Assembly (NCBI GenBank): GCA_026826555.1
Contig: JAKSZT010053881.1
Coordinates: 3,213,848 to 3,277,847 of the forward strand
From: Tolypeutes matacus
Taxonomy: Eukaryota > Chordata > Mammalia > Cingulata > Chlamyphoridae
Direction of reading: 5' to 3'
Length of the DNA: 64,000 nt
Part shown: piece after piece, positions 11,824 through 24,909 of the stretch
Position numbering within the stretch: the stretch's first letter is position 1
Layout of the letters: every line of letters begins with the position of its first letter
Notes under the pieces: model-generated
Told to the model about the DNA's origin: nothing
What the model saw: only the letters and a program-made list of their open reading frames with translations
The model's database searches: none
Made by a program: the position numbers and the translations under genes

Positions 11824-12954
11824 CTGTGTGAAAATCTGCTAATATAGCCAGAAATTAATTTGATAGTTAACTATTTAAATAACTCTTGGAAAATGGTGGC
11901 CTGACTCCAAGGTACCAAATATGAAGTGGAATATTCATAGGAAGGTAGAAATTAATCCTTTGAGACAGCAGCTACATGATAAAGGAATACAGATAAATTA
12001 GTAGCATATTTATGGTCTAGTATGCCCTTCAAGAAAATCTTAAGAAAGCTAAAGATTTTGTTTAGTTTAGTTTTAAATATAGATATTTCTACTTTGGACA
12101 AGAATTTTTCAATAGGTCTTTTTTCTCCTAGCTTACTGAAGCCAAACAAGATCTTTTTGGCTGTTAGAGAAAATCATTCATGGGGTCAAAATTTCGCCTA
12201 GGGGCTGAAATAACATTAATTTGTTCACTAAAATATCATATTGTTTATGAATGTATAGATTAAACTATTTTGTTCATATGTTTCCAAATACTGATTAGCA
12301 TTTTCTAGAAATGTCAATGTTATTTTCAGAAGTGCCTTTATCTGTTGTAACAGTTTTGGGGGAAAGTAACAGGATACTCAGCTAAAGATGGCTTAAACAA
12401 TAGGGCTTTCATTACTTCACAAAGTAAGAAGTCTGGAGTTTGGCAGTCCCGGGTAGGCTCAGCAGTCCCCAGTGTCATCAGGACCCAGGCTCTTTCCACA
12501 ACATTGCTACCCTTCTCTTGTTGGCTGCTCTCCTCACCTTTTCCCTCATGGCCACAGAAGCTACCTCAGCTTTTGGCACCATGATAGGAAAGAAGAGTGA
12601 GGTGTTTTCTAGACATTTCTCTTTTTTTTCAGGGGGAAAAATCATTTCCATAAACTATGCCAACACTGCCACCTCCTTTTCCTCCACCTCCCTTCCGCTA
12701 GCGGACTACTCCTTAAATCCCATTGGCCAGGATCAGGTTACATACTCATGCACTAGTATTGGGGAGCCTTGGAAAAATGAGCAGTGGTTATTTCTGGTCT
12801 CTGTAATGGAAGACAGGGTTCTGCTAGCAGGAAGGAAGGAAGGAGAATGGCTGTTGGGTAGGTATCCAGAAGTGTCTACCACAGTGCCTGAAGAGATGCC
12901 ATGCACACTGGAGAAAGGCCATAAATTAAAATACATTAAAATTCATTAAACTCT
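11824..12954. other. Intergenic; 12360-12950 is probably an old interspersed repeat
   Basis: The 169-codon frame at 12440-12949 has no domain, biased Ser/Thr/Leu composition and text (GTCATCAGGACCCAGGCTCT) known to me from interspersed repeats. 11824-12360 shows nothing. Confidence 0.45.
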
Positions 12955-13140
12955 TACTCTGACCTACACGTGGTTTTAATCACTGCTTGTATTATCTCAT
13001 TTAAATTTAAATATCTCATTTAAATTTCACACCAATTTTACAGACGCAGAAATGTAGGCATAGAAATGTTTCATTACATTCCCAAAGCCACACTGCTAAT
13101 AAGAAGCAGGGCTGGGATTTCAATCCAGGCAATCTAAAGA
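12955..13140 (-). mobile_element. MIR
   Basis: ATTATCTCATTTAAATTT, TTTTACAGACGCAGAAA and AAGCAGGGCTGGGATTTCAA are antisense MIR text; a SINE adjoins on the right. Confidence 0.7.
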
Positions 13141-13148
13141 CCAATCTT

Positions 13149-13545
13149 GGGAAACAGATGTGGCTCAAGTGATTGGGCTCCCATCTATCATATAGGAGGT
13201 TCAGGGTTCGGGTCCCGGGGCCTCCTGGTGAAAGGCAAGCTGGCTTGTGCAGTGAGCTGGCCTACACGGAGTGCTGGTCCGCACAGAAAGCTGGCACAGC
13301 AAGATGATGCAACAAAAAGAGACACAGAGGAGAGACAATAAGAGACGCAGCAGACCAGGGATCTGAGGTGGCACAAGAGATTGAGTGCTTCTCTCCCACT
13401 CCGGAAGGTCCCAGGATGGATTCCTAGGGCCGCTTAAAGAGAAGACAAGCAGACACAGAAGAACATAGAGAGAGCAGACAGCGCAAAAACAACCGGGGAT
13501 GGGATGGAGGAATAAATAAAATAAATCTTAAAAAAAAGAAAAAGA
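13149..13545 (+). mobile_element. Long, two-headed DAS-type SINE
   Basis: One head at 13149 with full body, a second degraded head at about 13360, a second body and an A-rich end. Flanked by AAAGACCAATCTT (13136-13148) and AAAGTCCAATCTCTT (from 13545). Divergence suggests an older, composite subfamily. Confidence 0.87.
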
Positions 13546-13561
13546 AAGTCCAATCTCTTGG

Positions 13562-16194
13562 TCTCAGCCATTTAACTACTGCTCCTTTGTGATTGTGGCA
13601 ATACAGAATTAGCAAGTTGAATGCTAATAAAATTTCATATAATTGAAAGGAAAACAGAAGTAGCATAAATTTTCAACATAGTCTTAGAGTCTGGACTTTC
13701 AATATATGGGCTTTAAACTCTGCTTAGTAATCTACAATATGTAACTCATTGCTATAATCTGTATTATGACAGTTTATCCAAGGGGAGATAAAACTTGAAT
13801 GTGATATGACAGGATAAATCATGACACTAAAAAAATTATTCATTCTTTTATTCTTGGCTGAAAAAGACGAAGTGCCCCCTTTTTTCAAAAAGTTATCAGT
13901 TGCTCATGACCATTGATTTTAAAATAATCTTTGATATTTTTATAATGTTAATACTTGATCTTGGCTAAAATGTATCACCCAGTGTTCATTTTTATTTTAA
14001 AAATTATTTTATTGGAATAACCAAATTTATAGCATATTTAAAAATTTATTGATTTTCCCTTTTTCCTGTTATGTGGATCCCTACTCAAGAAATTACTTTC
14101 TAATAGAGACTAAATAAAATAATAATACAGTAAAAGATGCATTGAAATAATTTTTTTAAAAAGTTGCTCCCTAGTCTTTTTGGAGGAGAATAGAAAAAAC
14201 AGAAGAAAAATTGTTCATATAGGAGACACTAAAATAAATTGGTGTGTAAAAACAAAGAGGAGATCAAAGACAGTCTTAATTTAAGCAGACGCCTTCACTG
14301 GAATTTTCAAGCAAGTCACAGTCAAAAACTTTGAAATAATCACAATAGGTAGATTGGAGGAGACTGGAACAGTCCACAAACTCATCACTTGGCACAGCAG
14401 AATAGACAGACACACCAAAATAGTCTGGGAAGGAAAAATGACTTTATTGGGCGGCAGAGGAAAGGAGATCTAATTAATCTCAAATCTGCCTCCACGTTAA
14501 GGTTGTTTTATTTTGTTTTGTTTTTGTTTGTTTTTACTGCTTTTATACAGTTTGAAACAAATAAAATTAATCATAACATGACTTGAAACAAAGAAAATTA
14601 ATCACAGACGACATCCTTAGGAAGGGGTTTGGGGAGCTTTTCTAGTTTTCTGCTCTGGTTAACATTTAAGATACATATTGAGCTTGGTGCCCCTAAGTTT
14701 CACAGTGGTAAGAATAGGAAGGAGTGAAGCATTACAAGGTTACATCGTACGGTTTTCTTACAAAGAAAGAAGTAAAAGCTCTAGTTAATAGTAAACTCCA
14801 CAGGACTATGTGCTCTTTTATAGTAACTTTATGCCTATTCTAAGGTGCTTGCCAGGTTACAAGTACAATTTGTTTTGCTCATGCTACAAGGTTATTCAAG
14901 AAAACTGGGATCAAGATAGGATACTAGACACTATTAGTTTAGGAAGAGCTATGAGACTTTGGCCATGCCCAGCTAAAGGGAAAATAGCAACTTTAGATAA
15001 TAGAAATGGCAGGTCATAAGAAAATAAGTAGTAGAGGAGTGAATATTTTCATTTTGTATTCATAGGAGAAGAAATAGAAGTGAAGTGGAATGGCTTTTGA
15101 AGGCACCCAGGAATATGAGTGCCTAAGCCTGAATAGGCTTCAAAAAGTTTTATTGGCCCGACTTCTTCTCAGCAAGAACACTTTACATATGTCTGGGGTT
15201 GAAGGCTAGCCCTTCGAATCCTCCCACTTGGCCTGATTTTTGAGTGGTGCCAAGGATTCAGAGGAGCAGGGTACTGGCTCCGAGAGAGGTGAGGCAGGGA
15301 TTTTGTAGTTGGTGGCTGGTTGGTTGGTTGGTTGGTTGGTTGGTTTTGCTCTTTAAGAAAAAGAGAGAAAGGAAGAAGGATGACGATCTCTCAAGAGAGA
15401 AAGTGGCTGAGGAAAAACTGGGAGTCAAGGGACATCTGAAGAGCATTATTTAAATGCTAATGCTCTCAGTGACTGTTGAAAGATCTTTTTTCTATGATGC
15501 AAATACCTCTTCAACCTCTCCAAGGGAAACTCTTCAATAAAGCCCAAAATTGTTCACAAATATAGTGTATACATGTTTCTTTGGAAAACTCAAAAAATTT
15601 GGAATTTGAGACAATCAAGTGAAGCACAGGAATTGCTTGTGCAGAGCTAGGAAGCAAGAGTTTTGAGAAAGTCAAGTGTCCAAGTATTTGCAGAAATCTA
15701 GGTGTGGCTTTGGTTTTCCACAGGCCATGGAATGGATGTGGATGAAAGCCAATTATACCTATGTCTTTGAGGAGCAAAGGGAGCTATTAATATAATTATC
15801 TGATAATTATATTAATAGTAATAACTAGAGCTAGCATTTATGAAACACTTGTAACCAAGGCATTGAGAACCATGACCTTATGTTATAAAGCTTAGACTTG
15901 GACTCTATTTTAAGCCATTTGACTACAGATGACTCAGAAAGAGCTCAGGTTATTTTCATGTCCTTGTTTCTCAATGCTGTCAGCATTATTAAGTATGACT
16001 TGATCTCTTTCCTTAATGGACTTACAAGCTGCAGGGCTTTTATTTCACCCTCATGGCAACAGTTTTTCAGTGGTGAGGGGAAAGGAACTTCCCAGAAAGC
16101 TGGCAGAAGGCTAAAAGAAGGCAACCACAACTTTTGTTGAGTCCTGTCCATCTCCTCTGCCTCACCTGCCTTATGGCAATAACTCCCTAGCTGG
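13562..16194. other. Intergenic; weak LTR-like stretch 14430-15260
   Basis: 14430-15260 has an antisense TTTATT polyadenylation-like signal and LTR-like composition but no verified ends. A MIR fragment may lie at 15815-15900. The rest is unassigned. Confidence 0.35.
15313..15345 (+). repeat. (GGTT)n microsatellite
   Basis: About seven GGTT units, the first one (GGCT) imperfect. Confidence 0.95.
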
Positions 16195-16800
16195 CCCCTG
16201 CTTCCACCCTTGGCTTCCTGCAGTGTTTTCTCGACTCTAAATAGCCGGCGTGATCTTTACAAAAAGGAAGTCAGAAAGTCAGATCACATCACTCCTCCAT
16301 CACTCCTCCAACCCCACCATTGATTTTCCATTTCTCAGAAAAACTCCAGTCTTCCCCGTGAGCTGCCAGCCTTGTGTGATCTGGGCGCCAGACACCACCT
16401 CCGTGCCACAGCTTCCTCCAGCCCCAGGCACCTCTGCATCTCATCTCTCACTCTCTCCTTTGCTCACTCCACTCCAGACCCAATCCAGGCACAGGGTCTC
16501 CCCACTTGTAGTTCTTTCTGCCCAGACTATTTTTCCCTCCGATATTTGCGTGATTCCCTCCCTCACTGATAATCTTATCAGTAAGGCCTTCCCTGACCAC
16601 CTGATACAAAATAGCAAACCCAACTTCCACCCTCTTATTGCCTCTCTCCCTCACCTGAATTCTAGTTCTCCATAACACTTTTCACATACATTACATTATA
16701 TTTCTTTTCTATCCTCTCTAGAATGTAAACTTCACCAGGACAGGGATCTGGTCTGATTTGTTCACTCTTATATGCAGCACTTAGGACAGTGCCTTTATAT
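16195..16800 (+). mobile_element. LINE-2 (L2) 3' region
   Basis: Long stretch following the L2 consensus: CACATCACTCC, AGTAAGGCCTTCCCTGACCA, ATAACACTTTTCACATA, TAGAATGTAAACTTCACCAG, GCACTTAGGACAGTGCCT. The 141-codon frame at 16250-16675 falls entirely inside it and is repeat-derived. Confidence 0.87.
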
Positions 16801-17374
16801 GATAGAGCACAGTTTTATGTTTTTAACAGCTGTAGTGAGATGTAATTGACTCAGTTTTGTTTTTAAATAAGTAAATGAATGAATGAAAAGAGAGAGAAAT
16901 AAAATGACTGAAAAAAGGACAGCCTTGGGAGTTAGTTGCTTGGGGCTACATGTTGGACATGGCTGAGGGAGCAAAAGATGTAAATAAGACAACTGTGTCC
17001 ATTAAAATAACCTTATCACAGGCCACATAATGATTAATAAGAAAATAGGGAATGAAATTTGAGGCAAGGGCTTTAATAATAGAGAGGTAACTGTGAGTTT
17101 CAAGAATCTAAAACCTGCATATCTGTGTTTCCAAAAAAACCACTGTACTCTAATTTGTTTCTCTACAATGATTGAACAATGATATCATCATAAAATGCAT
17201 AAGTAATGCCATGTTTTTCTCATGTGTTCTGAAGAAATCACAGGCTTTCCCATAAAGAAGTGATATTTTTTCAAAAGTGCACAGACTGCCTCTTTCTGGT
17301 GCCACAGCTGTAATCATGGAATTAAATCCCTAGACAGGGATTAAATTCCCTGGGAGCTCTTCTGTGTCTTCTGA

Positions 17375-17510
17375 AGGCCAGCAACCTCTGGGAGCTTGTT
17401 AGATGTGCAGAGCCTTGGCCTCACCTTAGGCTGCTGAATTGGAATCTGCATTTGAAGAGGTGGTTCTTAGATGCAGGGAAGTTTGAAAAGCATGGTTCTA
17501 GATGGCCTTT
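17375..17510 (-). mobile_element. MER5A-like fossil
   Basis: GGGAGCTTGTTAGATGTGCAG and CTGAATTGGAATCTGCATTT followed by GTTTGAAAAGCATGG match the MER5 group, more weakly than the copy at 46.7 kb. Confidence 0.6.
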
Positions 17511-18649
17511 GGTGCCCTCTGGTACCGAGGGACTGAAAGTGTTAGCAGAACGCCCCTGGGTTCTGGGCTTCTAGGTTCTTGGCTATGTCTCATAAAGGAA
17601 TTTAAGGACATGCCATAGGGAAGGCAAGGCAGTAAAGTTTATTGAGAAACAAGAAAAGAGATAGTACACACTCAAGACACAGGTGTGGGCATGCTACAGG
17701 GTGAGGCTTGTGCATGGGGCCCCAGGTTAGGCCTTTCTAAAGCCTTTTCTCCTCCCCTTTCCTAATGTTGGGGAGGGGCCCCAGCTGTTTGCTGTTCTGA
17801 TTGGTTGCCTTACAATCTCCACCTTGGGGGTCCCAGGGGACCAATGATGAGGACTCTTGTTTGGAGTTATCTGGGACTTCCTCTTGAGCCCAGGGTCTCA
17901 GCAGGGTCTTTCCAGCTTTGTCCTTAGTAGTGGCCCTCCCTCAGTGGGTTTCCAGAAGGGGTCTCATAGCTATGTTTTCTGCCAGATCCCAGCAGTGACT
18001 CACTCTTCCCTCGTATACTAACCTGCCTCAAAAGGGTCAAATCTGTTTGCTGAGAGTTTTCTCTGGAGATTCAGAACCCCAGATACCTGCACCCTGAGAA
18101 GAGAAGAGGGAGCCCTTAGTTGCCAGATCTTTCAACCAATTGGCATTGCTTCCCATTCTTCAGTGGGCTGGAGGGGTGAAATTAGAAGCAGCAGGAGAGA
18201 GGAAAAAGGAGAACCAAGACCTTCTACTTCCTTCTCTGTGGGGTTGAGGGTGGGGGAATCTGACAAGGCCCTAAAAGATCTCAGCCACATATTGAAGCCA
18301 GAGTCATTGCTGGAAGGAAATAGAAGGGGAGACTAGGGAGAACTGAGTCAAGATTTTGTTCTTCGATTTCTGTTTATTGTTCCCTGAGTCCCCTCATTAT
18401 TTTTTTGTCTTTTAAAAAAATTTCACCTTCATTTCTGTTTTCCCTTCTTGAAAGTAATAATAGTAATGATGGCAATTTCTTATATCCATATAGTACTGTA
18501 TGCTATCTATTTGATGCACAATAGATATAACAATATTTTAAGATGGCAATTTTATGCCTGTTTTATAAAGGCATTCCATTCCCTTTCCCTCATTTTCTTT
18601 ATTGATTATCATTAAAAGTAGTTCTTATTTTCCATTCATTTTATTAATT

Positions 18650-18652
<3 letters not shown>

Positions 18653-18682
<30 letters not shown>
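18653..18682 (+). repeat. (TG)n microsatellite
   Basis: About 15 uninterrupted GT units after GCG. Confidence 0.97.
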
Positions 18683-18685
<3 letters not shown>

Positions 18686-19390
18686 GCTTTCATCTGTAGA
18701 ATTATTGCCACAGGAATGAAATGAGTAATGTGAGGAAAAATAACACTAGGAAGTAGACCAAGCCTCTTGTTCCAAATATAGCAGGGAGCCGTGTAAAATG
18801 ACAGCTTCCCACCAAACCGAGAGGGATATGTCAGACGAAAGAAAGAGCTGGACAAGTCCAGCATTGTGAGCAAGTGAGCATTGAATTTGGGGCATACGTG
18901 GCCTCACTCTCAGTGGTTGGAGGAGAGTCTTGTTTTTGAAGAGTCTGAACCTGGTGTTGCCTAAATCCTCATCTTTGGTGGCAGGAGGAGAATGTGGCCC
19001 TTCCAAGTCTCAAGTCTGCACTTGCCACAAAGCAAAAGAGGCTTTTTTTTACTATATGTCTACGTGCAGATGTGGAGAGCATGTGAGGAGGGAGCATGAT
19101 TAAAAAGTGCAGGAGGACTTCCGGGAAGATGGCGGACTAGTAAGACACGGGAATCTCTTCCCAGAAAAATAGCTAAAGGACAGCCTGAAACAGCCCCGAA
19201 AAAGATCTTCTAGGGTTTAGGACAGCAGGTGAAGGCTGCACACCACCCAGAGGAGAGGGGGACAAAAGAGGGAAATCGCGACGACAGAACCGTGAGTTGG
19301 AACCAGCAGCGGCTGCTGCTGCCGGCATTCTCCCCCACACTCTTTAGAATTCTCGGGCCTCTGGGCCTGCGGCTACAGACAAAGGGGGCC

Positions 19391-19860
19391 CCAGGTATCT
19401 ACCACCCTAGAAAAGGGGAGAGAGAGGGACACAGCCTAAGGCTGACTCAGGTTCTGACCCACAAATTTGGGTTGCAGAGCCCCACGGACCCTTCCACACA
19501 GTGGTTTGCTCTGAGAGCCTAGGAAGGACTGGAGAAATCCGACCTTCCCAATCTCCCTCTCTTCTAGCCTGGACTAATTGTTGAGGACTCCACAGGAGAG
19601 GGGAGAGAGAGCCTGGGGCTGACCCTGCTTTTGACTGGCAGGTTTGGTCTGCCCTGTCCTGAGAGCCCTTCCAAGCTGGGTGGGGCTGCGCCATTGTTTG
19701 CCTTGGAGCCTGCAAGGGGCTAAAGATATACAAACCTCCCAATCTCCTCCTCTACTAACAGGGACTGATTGTTGAGGATTCAGAGGGGAGTGGAAATATT
19801 TCCTAGCTGGGAAAAGAGGGAGGGGGCTGCCAGAGAAGACTGGAGAACTGTCTCAGAAAG
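19391..19860 (+). repeat. Imperfect ~180-190-bp repeat units in L1 5' UTR
   Basis: Blocks recur at roughly constant spacing: CCCAATCTCC(T/C) at about 19548 and 19738, ATTGTTGAGGA(C/T)TC at about 19578 and 19768, GGGGAGAGAGAG at about 19414 and 19596. This gives a little over two diverged monomers. Read by eye; exact boundaries are uncertain. Confidence 0.6.
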
Positions 19861-20237
19861 TTTGAATTACAAGGCTCTTAGCCCCCAGACAGGAAGCTCT
19901 ATCACATTGTCACACAAAAAACACTCCAACCAGGCATTGACTTCAGAACTGCCAACGAGCGCCATCTCCTGGCAGACAAAGAAAGTGCACATAAGAAAAT
20001 TAAAAATAAATGAGAGGCTTTTCCTGGCCTCTAGAGCCTCCCTGCCCAAGACCCTAGGAAGCAACTCTACAACCAATTACTGGGTCCAGTGCCCAGTTTT
20101 GAGCAACCAGCAGGACAATCCTAACAATCAAGGTTGAGCCAAGAATCAAAGAGCTGTGGTAACTCACAGCCTCCTGCAACTAAATCCCTATAAAAGAGAA
20201 AGAGATTGAGCCTCTAAGTAAACTACATCCTAACCAG

Positions 20238-21214
20238 ACGCCTAAATTCCAGCAAAAAATTATGAGCTATACTAAGAAAATAGAAGGCATGGCCCAAGAA
20301 AAGGAATACATCAAAGTCCCAGAAGAGATGGAGAATTTGAGAGAACTAATCAGCGAGATGAGCACAAATTTCCAAAATCAAATTAATGAGATGAAAGACA
20401 ATATAGTTAAAAAGATAAATGACATCAAGAAGACATTGAGCAAACACAAAGAAGAATTTGAAATCCTGAACAGAAAAGTAACAGAGTTCATGGGAATGAA
20501 AGACACAATAGGTGAAGTAAAAAACAAACTTGAGAAATACAACAGCACACTCGAAATGATAGAAGAAAGAATAAGTGATACTGAAGACAGAGCAGTTAAA
20601 TTGAAGAGAGTAAAGAACACAGAGAGAAAAGAATGGAAAAAACTGAGCAGGGGCTCAGAAAGTTGAATGACAACACAAAATGCAACAACATACGTGTCAT
20701 GGGAGTTCCAGAAGGGGAAGAGAAGGGGAAAGGGGCAGAAAGAGTATTTGAGGAAATAATAGCTGAAAATTTCCCAACTCTCATGAAAGCAATGAACTTA
20801 CATGTCCAAGAAGCACACCATACCCCAATGAGAATAAATCCAAATAGACCTATGCCAAGACACATACTATTCAGAATGGCAAATGTAAAAGATAAAGAGA
20901 AAATTCTCAGAGCAGCAAGAGAGAAGCAAACGATCACGTACAAAGGACGTCCAGTAAGACTTAGTGCAGATTTCTTTTCAGAAACCATGGAGGCGAGAAG
21001 ACAGTGGTATGATACAATTAGGAAACTGAAAGAGAAAAACTGCCAGCCGAGAATTCTTTATCCAGCAAAACTGTCCTTCAAATATGAAGGTGAATATAAA
21101 GTATTCACAAACAAACAGAAACTAAGAGAGTTTGCAAAAAAGAATCCACCTTTGCAGGAAATGTTAAAGGAAGCCTTAGAACCTGAAAGAAAAAGACAGG
21201 AGAGAGAGGCTTGA
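20238..21214 (+). pseudogene. L1 ORF1 (RNA-binding protein), broken
   Basis: Two overlapping frames: coiled-coil N-terminal half to 20666, and RRM plus C-terminal domain from about 20633 to 21214. They are joined by a frameshift at an A-run near 20634-20640. The second half shows the L1 ORF1 hallmarks REKQTITYKG and QPRILYPAKLSF. By comparison with the antisense L1 at 57.6 kb the original start probably lay at 20238, where ACG now stands in place of ATG, in frame with the next Met at 20262. Confidence 0.88.
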
Positions 21215-24200
21215 AGGAGAGTATAGAAGAAAGAAAAGCAGAAAGGATAATCAAAAGAGTAAAAAGAGAGACAAAAACAAGATGACATATGAAAACCAAA
21301 GAATAAAATGGAGGAAATAAATAGTGCATTTTCAATAATATCATTGAATGTGAATGGATTAAATTCCCCAATCAAAAGATACAGGCTGACAGAATGGATA
21401 AAAAAACATGAGTCATCCATATGCTCCTTACAAGAAACTCACCTCAGACCCAGGGATACAAACCGGCTGAAAGTAAAAGGTTGGAAAAAGATACTCCATG
21501 CGAATAGTAAACAGAAAAGAGCAGGGGCAGCTATACTAATATCAGACAAAACAGACTTTAAATGCAAAAAAGTGATAAGAGATGTGGAAGGCCATTATAT
21601 ATTAATAAAAGGGATGATCCTCCAGGAAGTTATAACATCATGAATATCTACACACTTAACCAGGGTGCCCCAAAATATATGAGACAAACTCTGGCAAAAC
21701 TGAAGGGAAAAAAAGACATTTCTACAATAATCTTTGGAGACTTCAACACCCCTCTATCACATCATTAGATAGAACAACTAGACACAAGATCAACAAGGAA
21801 ACAGAGAACTTGAACAATATGATAAACAAGTTAGACCTAACAGACATATACAGAACACTGCATCCAAACTCAGCGAGTTATACATTCTTCTCAAGTGCCC
21901 ATAGATTTTTCTCCAGGATAGACCACATGTTAGGTCACAATTCAGCTCTCAATAAATATAAAAAGATTGAAATTATACAAAGCACCTTCTCAGATCATAA
22001 TGGAATGAAATTAGAAATCAATAACAGGGAAAAAATAAATTTGCAAATGTGTAGAGACTGAACAACACACTCTTAAATAATTGGTGGGTCAAAGAAGAAA
22101 TTGCAAGTGAAATCAGTAAATATATTGAGACAAATGAAAATGAGAACACAACGTATCAAAACTTATGGGATACTGCGAAGGCAGTCTTGAGAGGGAAATT
22201 TATAGCCCTAAATGCCTATTTTAAAAAAACAAGAAAGAGCTTAACTCAAAGATTTAACTGAACAACTAGAGAAACTAGAAAAAGAACAGCAAACCAATCC
22301 CAAAGCAAGCAGAAGGAAAGAAATAATGAAGATTAGAGCAGAAATAAATGAAAATGAGAACAGAAAAACAATAGAGAAAATCAACAAAACCAAAAGCTGG
22401 TACTTTGAGAAGATCAATTAAATTGACAAACCCCTTGCTAGACTAACAAAGAAAAAAAGAGAGAAAATGCAAATAAATACAATCAGAAATGAAAGGGGGG
22501 AAATTACAAATAACCTCACAGAAAAAAAAAGAATCATAAGAGGATATTATGAGAAACTGTATGCCAACAAATTAGACAACCTAGATGAAATGGACAAATT
22601 TCTAGAAACACATAACCAACCTACACTGACACAACAAGAAATATAAGAACTTAACAAACCAATCACAATTAAGGAGATTGAATCCGTCATCAAAAATCTC
22701 CCAGCAAAGAAAAGTCCAGGACCAGATGGCTTCACAGGTGAATTCTACCAAGCATTTCTTAAAGAATTAACACCAATCCTGTTTAAACTCTTCCAAAAAA
22801 CTCAAGAGGAGGGAAAATTACCCAATACATTTTATGAAGCCAACATCACCCTAATACCAAAGGCAGATAAAGATTCCACAAGAAAAGAAAATTACAGACC
22901 AATCTCTGTAATGAACATAGATGCAAAAATTCTCAACAAAATACTTGAAAATTAAATCCAACAGCATATGAAAAGACTTATACATCACAACCAAGTGGGA
23001 TTTTTAACTGGTATGCAAGGCTGGTTCAACATAAGAAAATCAATCAATGTAATACACCACATTAACAAATTGAAGGAAAAAAACCATATGATCATCTCAA
23101 TAGATGCAGAAAAAAGGCATTCGAAAAAATCCAACATCCTTTTTTGATAAAAATACTTCAAAAGATAGGAATAAAAGGAAAATTCCTCAATATGATAAAA
23201 GGCATATATGAAAAACCTATAGCCAACATCATACTCAATGGGGAAAGTTTGAAATCTTTCCCTCTAAGATCAGGAACAAGACAAGGATGCCCACTGTCAG
23301 CATAGTTATTCAACATTGTACTAGAAGTTCTAGCTGGGGCAATTAGATAAGACAAAAAATTAAAGGCGTCCAAATAGGAAAAGAGGAAGTAAAACTCTCA
23401 CCGTTTGTGGATGACATGATCCTGTATTTAGAAAATCCTGAAGTATCCACAACAAAGCTACTTGAACTAATAAATGAGTTCAGAAAAGTGGCAGGATACA
23501 AGATCAACACGCAAAAATCAATAATGTTTTTGTACATTAGTACTGAACAACCTGAGGAGGAAATCGGGGAAAATTCCATTTTCAATAGCAACAAAAAGAC
23601 TCAAATACCTAGGAGTTAATTTAACCAAAGAAGTAAGGACCTATATGCAGAAAACTACGAAACAATGCTAAAAGAAATTTAAAAAGACCTAAACAAATGG
23701 AAAGACATTCCGTGTTCATGGATGGGAAGAATAAATATCATAAGGATGTCAATCTTGCCCAAACTGATTTATAGATTCAATGCAATACCAATCAAAACCC
23801 CAACAGCTTACTTTACAGAATTAGAGAAGGGAATTACCAAATTCTTCTGGAAGGGTAAGTGCACCCGAATTGCCAAAAGGATTCTAAAAAAGAAGAGCAA
23901 TGTGGGAGGAATTTCACTGCCTGACCTTGAAACATATTACAAAGCTACACTGGTCAAAACAGCATGGTACTGGCATAAAGATAGACACATCGATCAGTGG
24001 AATAGAATTGAGAACCCAGAAATATACCCTCACCTATACACGGTCAACTGGTTTTTGACAAACCTACCAAGCCCATGCTAATGGGAAAAAACAGTCTCTT
24101 CAACAAATGGTGTTGGGAGAACTGGATATCTATAACCAAAAGAATGAAAGAGGACCCCTATCTCACCCCCTATACAAGAATCAACTCAAAATGGATCAAA

Positions 24201-24537
24201 GATCTAAATATAAAAGCCAGGGCCATAAAACTACTAGAAGAAAATGTAGGGAAACATCTTCAAGACCTTGTAGTAGGTGGTGGTTTCTTGGACCTTACAG
24301 CCAAAGCATGTGCAACAAAAGAAAAATAGATAAATGGGACCTCCTCAAAATTAAACACTTTTGTACCTCACAGGACTTTGTCAGAAGGGTGAAAATGCAG
24401 CCAACTCAATGGGAAAAAATATTTGGAAATCACATATCTGATAAGGGTTTAATATCCAGGATATATAAAGAGATGTTACAACTCAACTATAAAAAGACAA
24501 ATGACCCAATTAAAAAATGGGCGAAAGTGGGGTCGGA

Positions 24538-24620
24538 TGTGGCTCAACTGGTTGGGCGTCCGTCTCCCATATGGAGGGACCCAGGTTCGATCCCCGGGAC
24601 CTCCCAGTAAAAAAAAAAAA
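24538..24620 (+). mobile_element. DAS-type tRNA-derived SINE (short head, poly-A)
   Basis: Short form made of the tRNA-like head (A-box TGGCTCAACTGG, B-box GGTTCGATCCC) plus poly-A. It is inside L1 ORF2, flanked by the duplication AAAAAATGGGCGAAAG (24522-24537 and 24621-24636). Confidence 0.93.
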
Positions 24621-24792
24621 AAAAAATGGGCGAAAGACTTGAATAGACATTTCTCCAAAGAAGAAATACAAATGTCAAAAGAACACATGAAGAAATGCTC
24701 AACATCACTCATGATTAGGGAAATGCAAATCAAAACTACAATGAGCTATCTTTTCCCACCTATCAGAATGACCCCTATTAAAAAGACAGAGA

Positions 24793-24894
24793 GGGGTCGG
24801 ATGTGGCTCAACTGGTTGGGCGTCCGTCTCCCATATGGAGGGACCCGGGTTCGATCCCCGGGACCTCCTGGTAAAAAAAAAAAAAAAAAAAAAA
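24793..24894 (+). mobile_element. DAS-type SINE (short head, poly-A), first of two at one site
   Basis: Same short subfamily as the copy at 24538, nearly identical in the head, with a long poly-A tail of about 27 A. Inserted in L1 ORF2 at AAAAAGACAGAGA, which is repeated on its right side. Confidence 0.93.
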
Positions 24895-24909
24895 AAAAAG
24901 ACAGAGAAC

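Larger units (their letters stand above)
16801..19098. other. Intergenic; possible antisense LTR at 17540-18090
   Basis: AGTAAAGTTTATTGAGAAAC and the GC-rich text that follows (GATTGGTTGCC, a CCAAT box in antisense) suggest a class I LTR, not proven. A MER5-like fossil and a (TG)n tract are listed separately. No gene seen. Confidence 0.35.

Noticed and set aside
12440..12949. 169-codon open frame (+)
   Set aside because: No domain, no splice or Kozak support, Ser/Thr/Leu-rich composition and repeat-like text; a competing frame lies on the other strand.
16250..16675. 141-codon open frame (+)
   Set aside because: Lies wholly in an L2 3' region that follows the L2 consensus.
19229..20137. Frames of 97-122 codons upstream of L1 ORF1
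   Set aside because: Within the L1 5' UTR repeat units; no similarity to a known ORF0 or other protein.
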